Of a stretch of DNA of 64,000 nt, positions 16,891-24,658 are shown piece by piece. Position numbers and translations under genes: made by a program. Every line of letters begins with the position of its first letter. The first letter of the stretch is position 1. Source of the DNA: an uncultured Clostridia bacterium (GTDB taxonomy: Bacteria > Bacillota > Clostridia > Christensenellales > Borkfalkiaceae); contig CAKQMB010000002.1 in NCBI GenBank assembly GCA_934254825.1, forward strand, positions 124,001 to 188,000. Reading direction: 5' to 3'. The notes under the pieces are model-generated. The model was not told where the DNA came from. It did not search any database and saw only the letters and a program-made list of their open reading frames with translations.

Positions 16891-18374
16891 CGAAGACCTG
16901 TCTTTTTTCGTGGTGCACCTTGGCATTTCAAATCCGAATTATTTTTGCTGTCCGTAAGTTCGGAAAGCATTACCGTTCTCGTTCCGTCTTTATAATTAAA
17001 CGCAAACGTTATCTTATCGTCGTAAAGATAAATCGCATTGATAAACGCGTCTATCAACCGTTGTTTACCTTCTAACGAAGAAACATCGAGTTGCCTGAAC
17101 TTCTCGATTCCGAACATTATCTGTTCTTTCGTTAAAAACGGTTTTTTGATTTTTTCCTGCAAAATCGCAATTTCAAGTTCTTTTTTCTCGCTTTCGAGAG
17201 TGGCGAAACGCTCTTTGGTCGTATCGAAAATAATTCCTTGTTCAATGGCTTGCATTATGTTTGCAAGTCGTTTTTCCACGTCGCCGAGTTGCGCTTTCAG
17301 TTTCGGTATTCTCGGATTTTCTTCTCCTTGCAACGCATAAATTTTGTCCGTAAGATAGTCGATTACCTCGTTATTTTGCAAAATATCGAGAGCGGATTTA
17401 ATAGCCAAATCTTCGATCCATTCCTTGCGAACGGGCTTTTTATCGCAGGTATGCACTTTCTTCGTATTGTAGCACTTGTAATAGCGGTAAACTTTAGAAG
17501 TTCCCATGCCGCTTTCACCGACCATATGCGCGCCGCATTTGCCGCAAAAAAGTTTTAACGTTAAAAGATATTCGTCTTCGGCTTTTTTGCGAGCCGGGGA
17601 ACGTTTGTTTTTAGCGAGAATTTCCTGCACGCGATTAAACAATTCTTCGGAAACTATTGCGGGAATACCGTTCGGCACGACGGTACTTTGAAATTTATAT
17701 TCGCCTATGTATCTGCGGTTTGAAAGCATACGCTGAACGATATTTATCGTCATTTTGCCGTTTTTATACGTTCTGATATTATGCTCGTTAAGATAATCGA
17801 CGATTTCCTTGATTTTATAACCGTCGGAATACATTTCGAAAATTTGCTCGACGATAAGGGAAGTAAGTTCGTCTTTTTCGTAGCAATGCTCGGCATTGAC
17901 TTTGTATCCGAAAGTAACTTGCCCGCCGTTGCATATGCCTTTCAGAACGTTTTCGGTCATACCACGGGAAACTTTTTCGGCAAGTTCTGCCGAATAGAAC
18001 TCCGCCATGCCTTCAAGAACCGATTCAAGGAGGATACCTTCCGAACCCTCGCCGATAGTTTCTTTCGCTGAAATAACTTTTACGCCGTTTTTCTTCAAAA
18101 GACTTTTGTAATGAGCGGAATCATAACGGTTTCGGGCAAAACGATCGAGTTTCCACACGATAATACAATCGAAAGCGTGTTTGTAACTGTCTTTGATCAT
18201 CTTTTGAAATTCGGGACGGTTATCCGTTTTGGCAGACAGGGCGCGGTCGATATACTGCCCGACAACGTCGATTTCGGCATGTTCGGCAAACTCCATACAT
18301 TCGCGAAGTTGCCCTTCGATACTTGCTTCGGTTTGATTATCCGAACTATACCGCGCATAAATTACCGCTTTCAT
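16734..18374 (-). CDS. Large serine recombinase (site-specific integrase/resolvase)
   Basis: The protein opens with a resolvase catalytic domain (AVIYARYSSDNQTEASIEGQ; catalytic serine at residue 10 or 11), then a recombinase domain (about 150-265), a zinc ribbon with CGKCGAHM and the downstream cysteine pair near 300, and a coiled-coil region. Enzymes of this class integrate and excise mobile elements at short att sites. A strong AAAGGAGG precedes the ATG at 18374. The frame stays open through the terminal inverted repeat into the tandem repeats, so roughly the last 60 of 546 residues are repeat-encoded. The usual family end would be near the TDSKNNSDLKC segment. Confidence 0.88.
   Translation of the reverse strand: MKAVIYARYSSDNQTEASIEGQLRECMEFAEHAEIDVVGQYIDRALSAKTDNRPEFQKMIKDSYKHAFDCIIVWKLDRFARNRYDSAHYKSLLKKNGVKVISAKETIGEGSEGILLESVLEGMAEFYSAELAEKVSRGMTENVLKGICNGGQVTFGYKVNAEHCYEKDELTSLIVEQIFEMYSDGYKIKEIVDYLNEHNIRTYKNGKMTINIVQRMLSNRRYIGEYKFQSTVVPNGIPAIVSEELFNRVQEILAKNKRSPARKKAEDEYLLTLKLFCGKCGAHMVGESGMGTSKVYRYYKCYNTKKVHTCDKKPVRKEWIEDLAIKSALDILQNNEVIDYLTDKIYALQGEENPRIPKLKAQLGDVEKRLANIMQAIEQGIIFDTTKERFATLESEKKELEIAILQEKIKKPFLTKEQIMFGIEKFRQLDVSSLEGKQRLIDAFINAIYLYDDKITFAFNYKDGTRTVMLSELTDSKNNSDLKCQGAPRKKTGLRPVFFRGASSKRNRYAANLFAVERQFAARQILAESSHNHRLWETAIFLLFTK
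16869..16917. terminator. Perfect 23-bp inverted repeat, likely bidirectional terminator
   Basis: TGCACCACGAAAAAAGACAG continues to GGTC, then a GAA loop, then the exact complement. Read either way the inner stem GACAGGTC/GACCTGTC is followed by TTTTTT, so it can terminate both strands. It overlaps the 3' part of the recombinase frame and supplies one arm to the neighbouring 170-bp repeats. Confidence 0.75.
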
Positions 18375-18398
18375 TTGGTGCCTCCTTTTAAAGTTAAA

Positions 18399-18821
18399 TC
18401 AACTGATATGTAAAATGCAGTCTTCCATTTCAATAATTAATTTTCTAAGCGCTAAACTCTCTTCTGTTGTTAAATTATAGTTTTTACTTTCATCGTTTCT
18501 ATTACGGAAAATAAATCCGTTTGATGATTGCTCTTGTGTAACGTGAGCTAGAATATTGCGTCTACCCAGTAATGACTCATATCTTTTTATTTTAGAATAA
18601 AGCTCGTTTTCCCCGTATAAATATTTGTATAAACTGCAAAGAATCCTTATATTTTTTGTGGAATCTGTAATTTGAATATCCTGGATTAATGATTCAAAAT
18701 CGATAGATTCGTATTTTAAAGCAAATTCCGATGTCGGAACTTTCTCTTTGACAAATGAAACTTGGAAAAAATCTTCCAATTTCTTTATTTTTCCATCATT
18801 TGACTTTTTAAACAATTTCAA
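18399..18821 (-). pseudogene. C-terminal fragment of an unknown gene in the R-M island
   Basis: A 140-residue AT-rich reading frame begins at a TTG with no ribosome site. The same frame stays open upstream (GGTRIVKKIPDGNKQIIEKE...) back to where the truncated methyltransferase ends, with no ATG. This suggests it is the 3' part of a larger gene joined by deletion to the methyltransferase remnant. RRNILAHV resembles the RNxxxH-type motif of HEPN/abortive-infection proteins, which is only a hint. Its base composition is poorer in GC than the flanking R-M genes. Confidence 0.5.
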
Positions 18822-18868
18822 TATTTCTTTTTCTATAATTTGTTTGTTTCCGTCAGGAATCTTCTTTA

Positions 18869-19276
18869 CTATCCTCGTCCCGCCAACTCGTTGTGAATAA
18901 CGTTAAATGTCTTTCCGTTGTCGTGTTCGGTAAGATTTGCCACATTCTCCAAAAACACGACGGAAGGATGCTTTTCGTCAATGACTTTTCCGATTTCAAA
19001 AAACAAATTACCGCGTTCGTCCGAAAATCCTTTTTGTTTTCCGCAAACCGAAAACGGCTGACACGGAAATCCGGCGGTAAGGATATCGAAATCGGGAATG
19101 TCTTTTTTATCGATAGAGCGGATATCGCCTTCGATTAACGGTGTATCGGTGAAATTGTGCTGATAGGTCATACAAGCGTATTTATCGATATCGTTTGCCC
19201 ATACGATTTCATGTCCCGCTTTTATAAAAGCAAGGTCGATGCCGCCGATTCCGCAAAACAAACTGCAAACTCGCAT
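18869..19276 (-). pseudogene. Truncated second DNA cytosine-5 methyltransferase
   Basis: The 135-residue product contains only the N-terminal third of a C5 methyltransferase: SAM motif SLFCGIGGIDLAF, the catalytic loop AGFPCQPFSVCGKQKGF and the ENV motif. It then stops at ELAGRG before any target-recognition domain or motifs VIII-X. It starts on the TAATG overlapping the end of the HpaII-like endonuclease gene, so it was once the second methyltransferase of the operon. On its own it should not methylate DNA. Confidence 0.85.
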
Positions 19277-20427
19277 TATCTCGTTCTCGAATTAAATCTG
19301 ACGGACACGTTAAGCGGCAAATAATATTCGCCGTCGATTTTTTTAATACGACTCCAACAATATTTTTCCGCGCTGACGTATTCAAAGAACGTATTTCTGT
19401 ATAAATAATCTCTAAAACCTTCTCTATCGTTGGAATGATAGCAGAGAATATCTCCGTCGTCCGTTACGACTATGTAGCCGCCGTTGACTTGTTCTTTGCC
19501 GTCCCAAACGTTTCCTGCCGTCATTCCGGTAAATCCGGCAATCAAAAAGTCTTTTAACGCCTTTTCGTAATAAACTTGCGGATTCGGAACGTTAAGAGGA
19601 TTTTCGACCGACATCCTTTCAACGGTTTCTTTGACGTTGTGATTGTCCGTACCGGAAATCAATCTGTCTTTAACGCACCAAGCCATTATTTTAGCCATCG
19701 ATTCTCTTATAAGGAATAAATTATTTTCGTAAATCGGGTTTTGAGTTCTTGCAAATTCCATCGTAACGGAATGATTTTTCAAGTACTCTCTGCATTTTGC
19801 CCAACCGCGACCGCCGTTTTCCGATATATCGTTGAATTCCGCCATCATCGCGTCGTCGCAACCCGACAATTTATATAAGTATTGCGAAGAAGAACCCGCG
19901 TTGAACAAAGTGGGGTTTTGCCCGAATTTCGACTTAATCGAGAAGCCCATTATCGAAACGATTGCCGTTTGTCCGTCTCTTACTTCGATAAAAATATCGT
20001 TTTTGCCGCCGAACTGCTTTTTCAACGCCTTTACGGCAGGAGCCTTCGGTTTGCTTACGTAAATTACGCTTGCGAAATCGCATACCGAATCCGGAGCGGG
20101 AACGGAAGCGCCTCGTGCGTTTTTAATATCGTTAAACAGAGCGTTTGCGTTTTCGTTGAATTCGCTTGTCGGAATTACGGCAAAGACGGTTTCGGAATCT
20201 TGAGGTTTAATCGTAACCGTTGATTTTTCTTCGTCGATAACGTATTCCAAAACCTGAATTTCACATTCTTGACGAATGATTTTTAGAATATCGAGGTAAC
20301 TTTTGTAATTTTTCTGCAACAACTTGTCCGCAGTGTACAGTTTGCCTTCACCGAGAAGTTTTAACATAACGTAAAACTCCGCCCATTCGCCTTTATTGAG
20401 TTTCTTTCCTTTTATCGATTCAGTCAT
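19276..20427 (-). CDS. HpaII-family type II restriction endonuclease
   Basis: The 383-residue protein begins with KGEWAEFYVMLKLLGEGKLYTADK, which I recognise as the HpaII-family N-terminus (NKGEWSEFY-like). The family cuts CCGG. The assignment is supported by its place between two C5 methyltransferase genes and downstream of vsr. Its start overlaps the end of the complete methyltransferase gene by 8 bp, and its stop overlaps the start of the truncated one, so the R-M genes are tightly coupled. Catalytic residues cannot be pinned down by eye. The CCGG specificity is inferred from the family and untested here. Confidence 0.82.
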   Translation of the reverse strand: MTESIKGKKLNKGEWAEFYVMLKLLGEGKLYTADKLLQKNYKSYLDILKIIRQECEIQVLEYVIDEEKSTVTIKPQDSETVFAVIPTSEFNENANALFNDIKNARGASVPAPDSVCDFASVIYVSKPKAPAVKALKKQFGGKNDIFIEVRDGQTAIVSIMGFSIKSKFGQNPTLFNAGSSSQYLYKLSGCDDAMMAEFNDISENGGRGWAKCREYLKNHSVTMEFARTQNPIYENNLFLIRESMAKIMAWCVKDRLISGTDNHNVKETVERMSVENPLNVPNPQVYYEKALKDFLIAGFTGMTAGNVWDGKEQVNGGYIVVTDDGDILCYHSNDREGFRDYLYRNTFFEYVSAEKYCWSRIKKIDGEYYLPLNVSVRFNSRTR

Positions 20428-21421
20428 TTTTATCGAGTACCTCTTTGATTTTTTCCGCTATTGCCTGTATTACGGGAACGGTTACGCTGTTTCCGAATTG
20501 TTTATACAAATGCACGTCCGCCAAAACGAATTTGTAGTCGTCGGGGAAGCCTTGCAATCTTGCCCATTCTCTCGGTGTCATTTTACGAATGCCGTCTTTG
20601 TTTATTTCACCCTTGATGTGCGTAGTGGGGGTTAAATTCGTTTGTCTCTTATCGACAATCAAGTTTCTTTCTCTACCCATACCGCCGCATACGATTGCGC
20701 CCGATACGTCGTCGAGATCTCGGATTTCATACCCGAAACCGTGTCCTTTCGCGGCGTGCCGTTCTTTATGACGAATAAGCGTATCCATATAGCAAGTGCT
20801 GAGATAATATTTTGCGGGAACGGGATTTTCTTCCAAAATATCGCGAATGCGTTTAGTATCGTCGGTTTTAGTCGGGAATGTAAATTCCTTAGGTGCGATA
20901 TCGTTTCTGAAAGCCACGATATAAATACGCTCTCTGTTTTGCGGAACACCGAAATTGCGACTGTTTAATATTTGTTCGAACGGAGTGTAGCCGATTTCTT
21001 TAAGCGTTTCGGTAATAATCTCAAAAGTTCTGCCTTTGTCGTGAATAGTCAAACCTTTTACGTTTTCGCAAAAGATTACTTTCGGCTTCTTTTCGGCGCA
21101 AATTCTCGCCACATCGAAAAACAACGTGCCGCGCGACATTCCTTTGTAATCGTCCTTAAATCCTTTGCGTTGTCCGGCAAGGCTGAATGCCTGGCAAGGG
21201 AATCCGGCAAGACAAATATCGAAGTCGGGAATATCCGTTTCTTTAATTTTTGTTATATCGCCGGCGATTTCGAAATCGTCGTGGAAATTCGCCTTATATG
21301 TTTTTTGAGCGTATTCGTCCCACTCGCTGACGAATACCGTTTTCAGTTCGTCACCGAAGGCGTTTTCGAATCCGAGTCGAATTCCGCCGATACCTGCGAA
21401 TAAATCAATACTTTTTAACAT
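20420..21421 (-). CDS. DNA (cytosine-5) methyltransferase, complete
   Basis: The 333-residue enzyme has the full set of C5-methyltransferase motifs: I (DLFAGIGGIRLGFE), IV with the catalytic cysteine (GFPCQAFSLAGQRKGF), VI (CENVKGL), VIII (QNRERIYIVAF), IX (TPREWARLQGFPDDY) and X (GNSVTVPVI), with a target-recognition domain between VIII and IX. It should protect host DNA from the HpaII-like endonuclease whose gene overlaps its 3' end. GGAG lies 9 bp before the ATG. It is the only intact methyltransferase of the locus. Confidence 0.93.
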   Translation of the reverse strand: MLKSIDLFAGIGGIRLGFENAFGDELKTVFVSEWDEYAQKTYKANFHDDFEIAGDITKIKETDIPDFDICLAGFPCQAFSLAGQRKGFKDDYKGMSRGTLFFDVARICAEKKPKVIFCENVKGLTIHDKGRTFEIITETLKEIGYTPFEQILNSRNFGVPQNRERIYIVAFRNDIAPKEFTFPTKTDDTKRIRDILEENPVPAKYYLSTCYMDTLIRHKERHAAKGHGFGYEIRDLDDVSGAIVCGGMGRERNLIVDKRQTNLTPTTHIKGEINKDGIRKMTPREWARLQGFPDDYKFVLADVHLYKQFGNSVTVPVIQAIAEKIKEVLDKND

Positions 21422-21446
21422 CTTTTTATCTCCGTTCTATTATAAG

Positions 21447-21866
21447 TTAGTCGTTCTTTCTGTTGTTATATGCGCGTTCGATTTTGTCGGCGCATTCGTG
21501 AAGATTCTTTTTGATTTCAAAATCCCAAAATCGCATTACAAGCCAACCGAGAGAAATAAGTTCTTGCGTAACTTCGTAATCGTGTTCGATATTATGCTCG
21601 ATTTTCGGAATCCAATAATCGCGATGAGATTTAAAGTCGTTTTTTTGATTTTCCCAATCGTAACCGTGCCACATTTTGCCGTCAACAAAAACAGCGATTC
21701 CGGCTCCGAGAAATACGATATCGGGTTTACCGTAAAGACCTTTGTAGTTTTTACGATAACGAAGCCCGCGCCGCCATAATTCTTTTCTTAGCAACAATTC
21801 CGGTTTTGTATCTTTGCCTTTGTTGCTTTTCATATTGCGTGCGATCTGTTCTTTCGTGTTAGCCAT
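21447..21866 (-). CDS. vsr: Very short patch repair endonuclease (Vsr)
   Basis: Vsr nicks DNA at T:G mismatches that arise when 5-methylcytosine deaminates, so it accompanies C5 methyltransferases. The product has the family core TKPELLLRKELWRRGLRYRK, GKPDIVF (catalytic aspartate), AVFVDGKMWHGYDW and WIPKIEHNIEHD. I chose the ATG at 21866 (MANTKEQIARNM), giving 139 residues; it overlaps the end of the XRE regulator gene by 8 bp, and an upstream in-frame ATG at 21899 would overlap it by 41 bp. Its presence supports active cytosine methylation in this cell. Confidence 0.93.
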   Translation of the reverse strand: MANTKEQIARNMKSNKGKDTKPELLLRKELWRRGLRYRKNYKGLYGKPDIVFLGAGIAVFVDGKMWHGYDWENQKNDFKSHRDYWIPKIEHNIEHDYEVTQELISLGWLVMRFWDFEIKKNLHECADKIERAYNNRKND

Positions 21867-22059
21867 TGTTTTCTTTGAAATCGATGCCGTTGCGTTCACA
21901 CAAATCTCTAAATGCTTTTTTAGCCTTTATACTCGGCTCGGTTTTTCCCGTTTCCCATCTGCAAACGGTAATAGGCGTAACGCCGAGTTCTGCGGCAATT
22001 TCTTCTTGAGTCATCAATAAATTTTCTCTTGCCGTTTTAATTTTTTCTGAATAAGTCAT
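21859..22059 (-). CDS. Small XRE-family regulator, probable controller of the R-M operon
   Basis: The 66-residue protein is one helix-turn-helix domain (TQEEIAAELGVTPITVCRWE, then TGKTEPS), the size of restriction-modification controller (C) proteins. It is the first gene of the XRE-vsr-methyltransferase-endonuclease operon and has GGAGAG ahead of its ATG. Promoter-like TTGACG and TAAAAT elements 18 bp apart lie upstream on the minus strand, and an 11-bp direct repeat at 22144-22174 is a candidate operator. It may time endonuclease expression after methylation. Confidence 0.85.
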   Translation of the reverse strand: MTYSEKIKTARENLLMTQEEIAAELGVTPITVCRWETGKTEPSIKAKKAFRDLCERNGIDFKENNG

Positions 22060-22143
22060 ATTTGCTCTCCGCTTAACATTTGCTTATCTTTATTTTAACA
22101 TTTTCTTGCTATTGTCGTCAAGAAGAATTGTATTGTTTTGACG

Positions 22144-22174
22144 AAATAAAAATGCGTATTGTCAAATAAAAATG
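22144..22174. promoter_or_regulatory. Candidate operator: 11-bp direct repeat between divergent promoters
   Basis: AAATAAAAATG occurs at 22144-22154 and again at 22164-22174, exactly 20 bp apart (about two helical turns). It lies between the R-M operon promoter on the minus strand and the plus-strand promoter at 22196. The spacing suits a dimeric HTH regulator such as the adjacent XRE protein. Confidence 0.45.
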
Positions 22175-22195
22175 AGAACATTTGTTCGTATCCGC

Positions 22196-22224
22196 TTGAC
22201 TTTGTAATTCTTTTATGGTATAAT
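22196..22224 (+). promoter_or_regulatory. Strong sigma-A promoter driving a non-coding leader
   Basis: TTGACT (22196-22201) and TATAAT (22219-22224) lie 17 bp apart, with an extended TGG before the -10. No convincing reading frame follows for about 560 bp; instead there is the structured region 22231-22567. Confidence 0.8.
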
Positions 22225-22230
22225 CACAGG

Positions 22231-22567
22231 TACGGAAAGTTGGAGCGTTATAGGTCGCTCGCTTCCGTAAGTATCGGGCGTGAAGATGTTGTCCGAATGT
22301 TCGTTCCCTATGTCGTGGAACGAACGCGGATAAGCGTTTTGCTCGCGCTTGTCCGAGAGAAGAATTACCGTCGTTTACCATAGGGTTGCTAAAAGATACG
22401 GCAACTACCGCGACGGGCGTTGAAACCGAAAAAAATTAAAGGTTCCGGCGTGGGTTTTATTGTTGTACGATTTTTTAGATAAAGTCGCCTAAAAATTTAA
22501 TAATTCGGATTGAAATCCGTGCGAAGAACGAGCCTGAAAAGGCAACCGAAATCGCACGGATTTTTTA
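22231..22567 (+). ncRNA. Putative structured RNA of about 337 nt, unknown class
   Basis: The expected transcript starts at a hairpin (TACGGAA 22231-22237 with TTCCGTA 22263-22269, enclosing GAGCG/CGCTC). Next come GTTCGTTCC/GGAACGAAC (22299-22325) extended by TTGTCCG/CGGATAA, an overlapping alternative stem CGGATAAGCG/CGCTTGTCCG (22327-22355), a nested stem CCGTCG[GTTGC...GCAAC]CGACGG (22368-22416) and an intrinsic terminator. Promoter, stems and terminator together argue for a discrete RNA. It sits between the R-M operon and the relaxase, so an antisense, attenuator or oriT-associated role is possible. I do not match it to a known family. Confidence 0.5.
22513..22567 (+). terminator. Intrinsic terminator of the putative structured RNA
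   Basis: AAATCCGTGCGA pairs perfectly with TCGCACGGATTT, an inner GCCT/AGGC stem lies between, and six T residues overlap the end of the 3' arm. Confidence 0.8.
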
Positions 22568-22785
22568 TTCTTAAAACAAATCTAGAAGCATCACAACGTA
22601 ACCTAAACAGACAATTAAATATTTTTCCGCAAGTTATATATCGGAGCATTTCAGGTCGGTGATAAAGAAAATCAGCGACCTTTTTCACGCTAAAAACAGG
22701 AGGTATATATGCAAAATTATCATCGGTATCGCCCGCCGTGAGCGATAAAAAACCACGAACAAAAAAATAAATTTGCAAGGAGAAA

Positions 22786-23007
22786 ATCATTATAGAAAAC
22801 TTATTAGAAAGCAGAAATTTTCGTCCGCTTTGTTACGGCAACGCCATCGTTATATTTGCGGACTCTTGCCCCCCGCAAGGGCGAACGGCACCAAACGCGA
22901 AGCGATTTGGTATAGTGAGTTATACCTTTTTGAAAAAGGTGGCAAAAACGATTTTTACGGAGGTAATGAATTACGTCGTATTTAGTATGTCACATGGAAA
23001 AATATAA
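22786..23007 (+). other. Open frame without AUG overlapping the relaxase start
   Basis: After a short reading frame with a strong AGGAGG site (MQNYHRYRPP, ATG at 22709), the sequence AAGGAG is followed by AAAATCATTATA and a frame open to 23007. It has no ATG, GTG or TTG near its start, and ATC at 22786 or ATT at 22789 would have to initiate. The frame contains an in-frame ATG at 22966 that begins MNYVVFSMSH, which looks like the missing N-terminus of the relaxase. Coding is uncertain. Confidence 0.25.
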
Positions 23008-23956
23008 GCGCGGCGATATCGTCGGAATCGAACGAGAAAACGAACGCGACGAGAATTATAAGTCCGCGAGAAACCCTCAAATCGACAAATCGAGAACGCA
23101 CCTGAATTATCATACTTTGCCGTATGAGAAAAAGTATCTTTCATTTATCGATAAGCGAATAAAAGAACTCGCCACGAAACGAAAAATCAAAGACGACGCG
23201 GTGCTTATAACTTCTTTCATTTTAGGTTCGGATAAAGAATTTTTCAACGGTATCTCGCCCGAAACGCAAAAACGTTTTTTTGACGATTGCACGGAATTTT
23301 TCTCCGAACGCTACGGAAAAGAAAACGTCGTATCCGCTGTCGTTCACTTGGACGAAAGCACGCCGCATTTGCATTTTAATCTGATGCCCGTAACGGGCGG
23401 AAGATTGTGCGCGAAAGAACTCTTCGACCGCACTGCTTTAAGAGAATTGCAAACGGATTTTTACGAGATCGTCGGCAAAAAATACGGCTTAAAGCGCGGC
23501 AAGGAAGGCAGCACGGCGAAGCATTTGGATACAGTCGCTTTCAAGACGAAAAAGATGACGGAAGCCGCCGAAGAAAAAATTCGCGAAGCCGAAGAAGCGC
23601 AAACCGCGGCAAAACCCGTGAAAGAATTGCTTAAAAGTTACGAGTCGGCGAAATCAGCTAAAATCCCCTTTTCGGGTAAGAAAAGGGAAACGGAAATCAT
23701 TGCTTTAAGAATGAAAAACAGCGAACTCGAAAAGCGAAACAACGTTCTTGCCAAGGATAACGGCGATTTGTATGACGAACTGAAACGGAAAGAAAAAACG
23801 GCGACCGTGAACGAAGGCGCGGTAAAACTTTTTGAGAAATTACTCGAATACGCGCCCGAAGAACTCGCCGCCGCAAAGCAAGCCGCAAACGCAAGACAGG
23901 AACAAGAACGGAAACGTAAAAGGATCCACACCAACAACAATTTTAACGGTAAGTAA
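22994..23956 (+). CDS. MobV/Pre-type relaxase, N-terminus out of frame
   Basis: The relaxase nicks oriT DNA to start mobilisation transfer. The 320-residue frame has the MobV pattern RxNERDENYKSARNPQIDKSRTHLNY and the metal-binding HLDESTPHLHFNLMPV motif (about 117-132), followed by a long coiled coil (about 195-320). No ribosome site precedes the ATG at 22994. In contrast, GGAGGTA plus ATG at 22966 starts MNYVVFSMSH, the expected beginning of a MobV protein, but one frame off. A small insertion or deletion near 22987-22994 therefore separates the true start from the body, and the gene may be inactive or translated by a shift. Confidence 0.8.
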   Translation: MEKYKRGDIVGIERENERDENYKSARNPQIDKSRTHLNYHTLPYEKKYLSFIDKRIKELATKRKIKDDAVLITSFILGSDKEFFNGISPETQKRFFDDCTEFFSERYGKENVVSAVVHLDESTPHLHFNLMPVTGGRLCAKELFDRTALRELQTDFYEIVGKKYGLKRGKEGSTAKHLDTVAFKTKKMTEAAEEKIREAEEAQTAAKPVKELLKSYESAKSAKIPFSGKKRETEIIALRMKNSELEKRNNVLAKDNGDLYDELKRKEKTATVNEGAVKLFEKLLEYAPEELAAAKQAANARQEQERKRKRIHTNNNFNGK

Positions 23957-24155
23957 TCGATAAAATTTACCAAACGAAACGTAAGAGTCGGCATTATATA
24001 AGAGCGAAAATAATAAACGCCAAGGGAAATGAAATAAAAAAGTAAGTCCGACCGGTTTCGCAATTCGCATTCATGCGAGGCTGAGAAAAAATACAGAAAA
24101 GGAGCCATAAAAATGAAAAACACAAGATTAAACGAATAACTGCTCGGAGGGGAAA

Positions 24156-24386
24156 ATCACGAGAAAGAAAAAGAATACCACGGGAATACCCGATTACGCG
24201 CTCGACGGATTGGCGCGAGCGTTATTACCTGCAATCGGCCAGTACTTTGAGACGGAGGAAGCGCAACGCGAATTTGAACTTTGGAAAGCCGAAAGGCAAA
24301 AATCACAACTTAATATAAAATCCGAAAACATGAAAAATCCCGTTATTTCTAACGGGGAATCGTTTAATGTAATACATAAACGGTAA
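24156..24386 (+). CDS. Small protein of the mobile element lacking a canonical start codon
   Basis: This 76-codon frame reads ITRKKKNTTGIPDYALDGLA, then RALLPAIGQYFETEEAQREF. It looks like the short KKKNTTGIPDYALD-type protein found beside relaxases in Clostridia elements (my recollection, not checked). A perfect GGAGGGG lies directly upstream, but the start position holds ATC (24156) or ACG (24159) rather than ATG. A short frame with its own AGGAG (MKNTRLNE, ATG at 24112) ends just before it. Either translation uses a near-cognate codon or the start was lost by mutation. Confidence 0.4.
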   Translation: MTRKKKNTTGIPDYALDGLARALLPAIGQYFETEEAQREFELWKAERQKSQLNIKSENMKNPVISNGESFNVIHKR

Positions 24387-24412
24387 AGTTTCGCCAAAAC
24401 TATAAATATGGC

Positions 24413-24452
24413 AAGGGGCTTGCGATTTTTAGTCGCAAGCCCCTTTCGTTTT
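24413..24452 (+). terminator. Terminator at the end of the mobilisation module
   Basis: AAGGGGCTTGCGA pairs with TCGCAAGCCCCTT (13 bp) around TTTTTAG and is followed by TCGTTTTAT. A near-identical copy ends the RNase III operon at 27213. Confidence 0.75.
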
Positions 24453-24504
24453 ATGGCAGATTGCCGAGAAATTACATATATTGCACCGTAATTTACAAAA
24501 ACAG

Positions 24505-24533
24505 TTGACAGCAAAGAAAATTTATTATAAAAT
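24505..24533 (+). promoter_or_regulatory. Promoter of the RNase III-like operon
   Basis: TTGACA at 24505-24510 and TAAAAT at 24528-24533 are 17 bp apart. The transcript would have a leader of about 200 nt holding two terminator-like hairpins before the start codon at 24740. Confidence 0.75.
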
Positions 24534-24658
24534 AGAAACACATAGAAGGCATTGCAAAGTAAATAATCGGACATAAAACGAAATGCTTTTAGCACACGTT
24601 ATGAAAGTTTCTTGTGATAAAAACAAGCGATTTATGTAAAGTCATTTATGAAGCGGAT

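Noticed and set aside
16077..16918. Many overlapping short frames in both directions in the tandem repeats
   Set aside because: They are periodic translations of the 79-bp and 170-bp units with different start points, with no ribosome sites.
22159..22383. A 74-codon frame over the structured RNA
   Set aside because: It starts upstream of the promoter -35 element, has no ribosome site, and its sequence is dictated by the stems.
24194..24595. A 133-codon minus-strand frame across the terminator and promoter region
   Set aside because: It runs through a strong hairpin terminator and a consensus promoter on the other strand and has no ribosome site. The plus-strand KKKNTTGIPDYALD frame is a better explanation.
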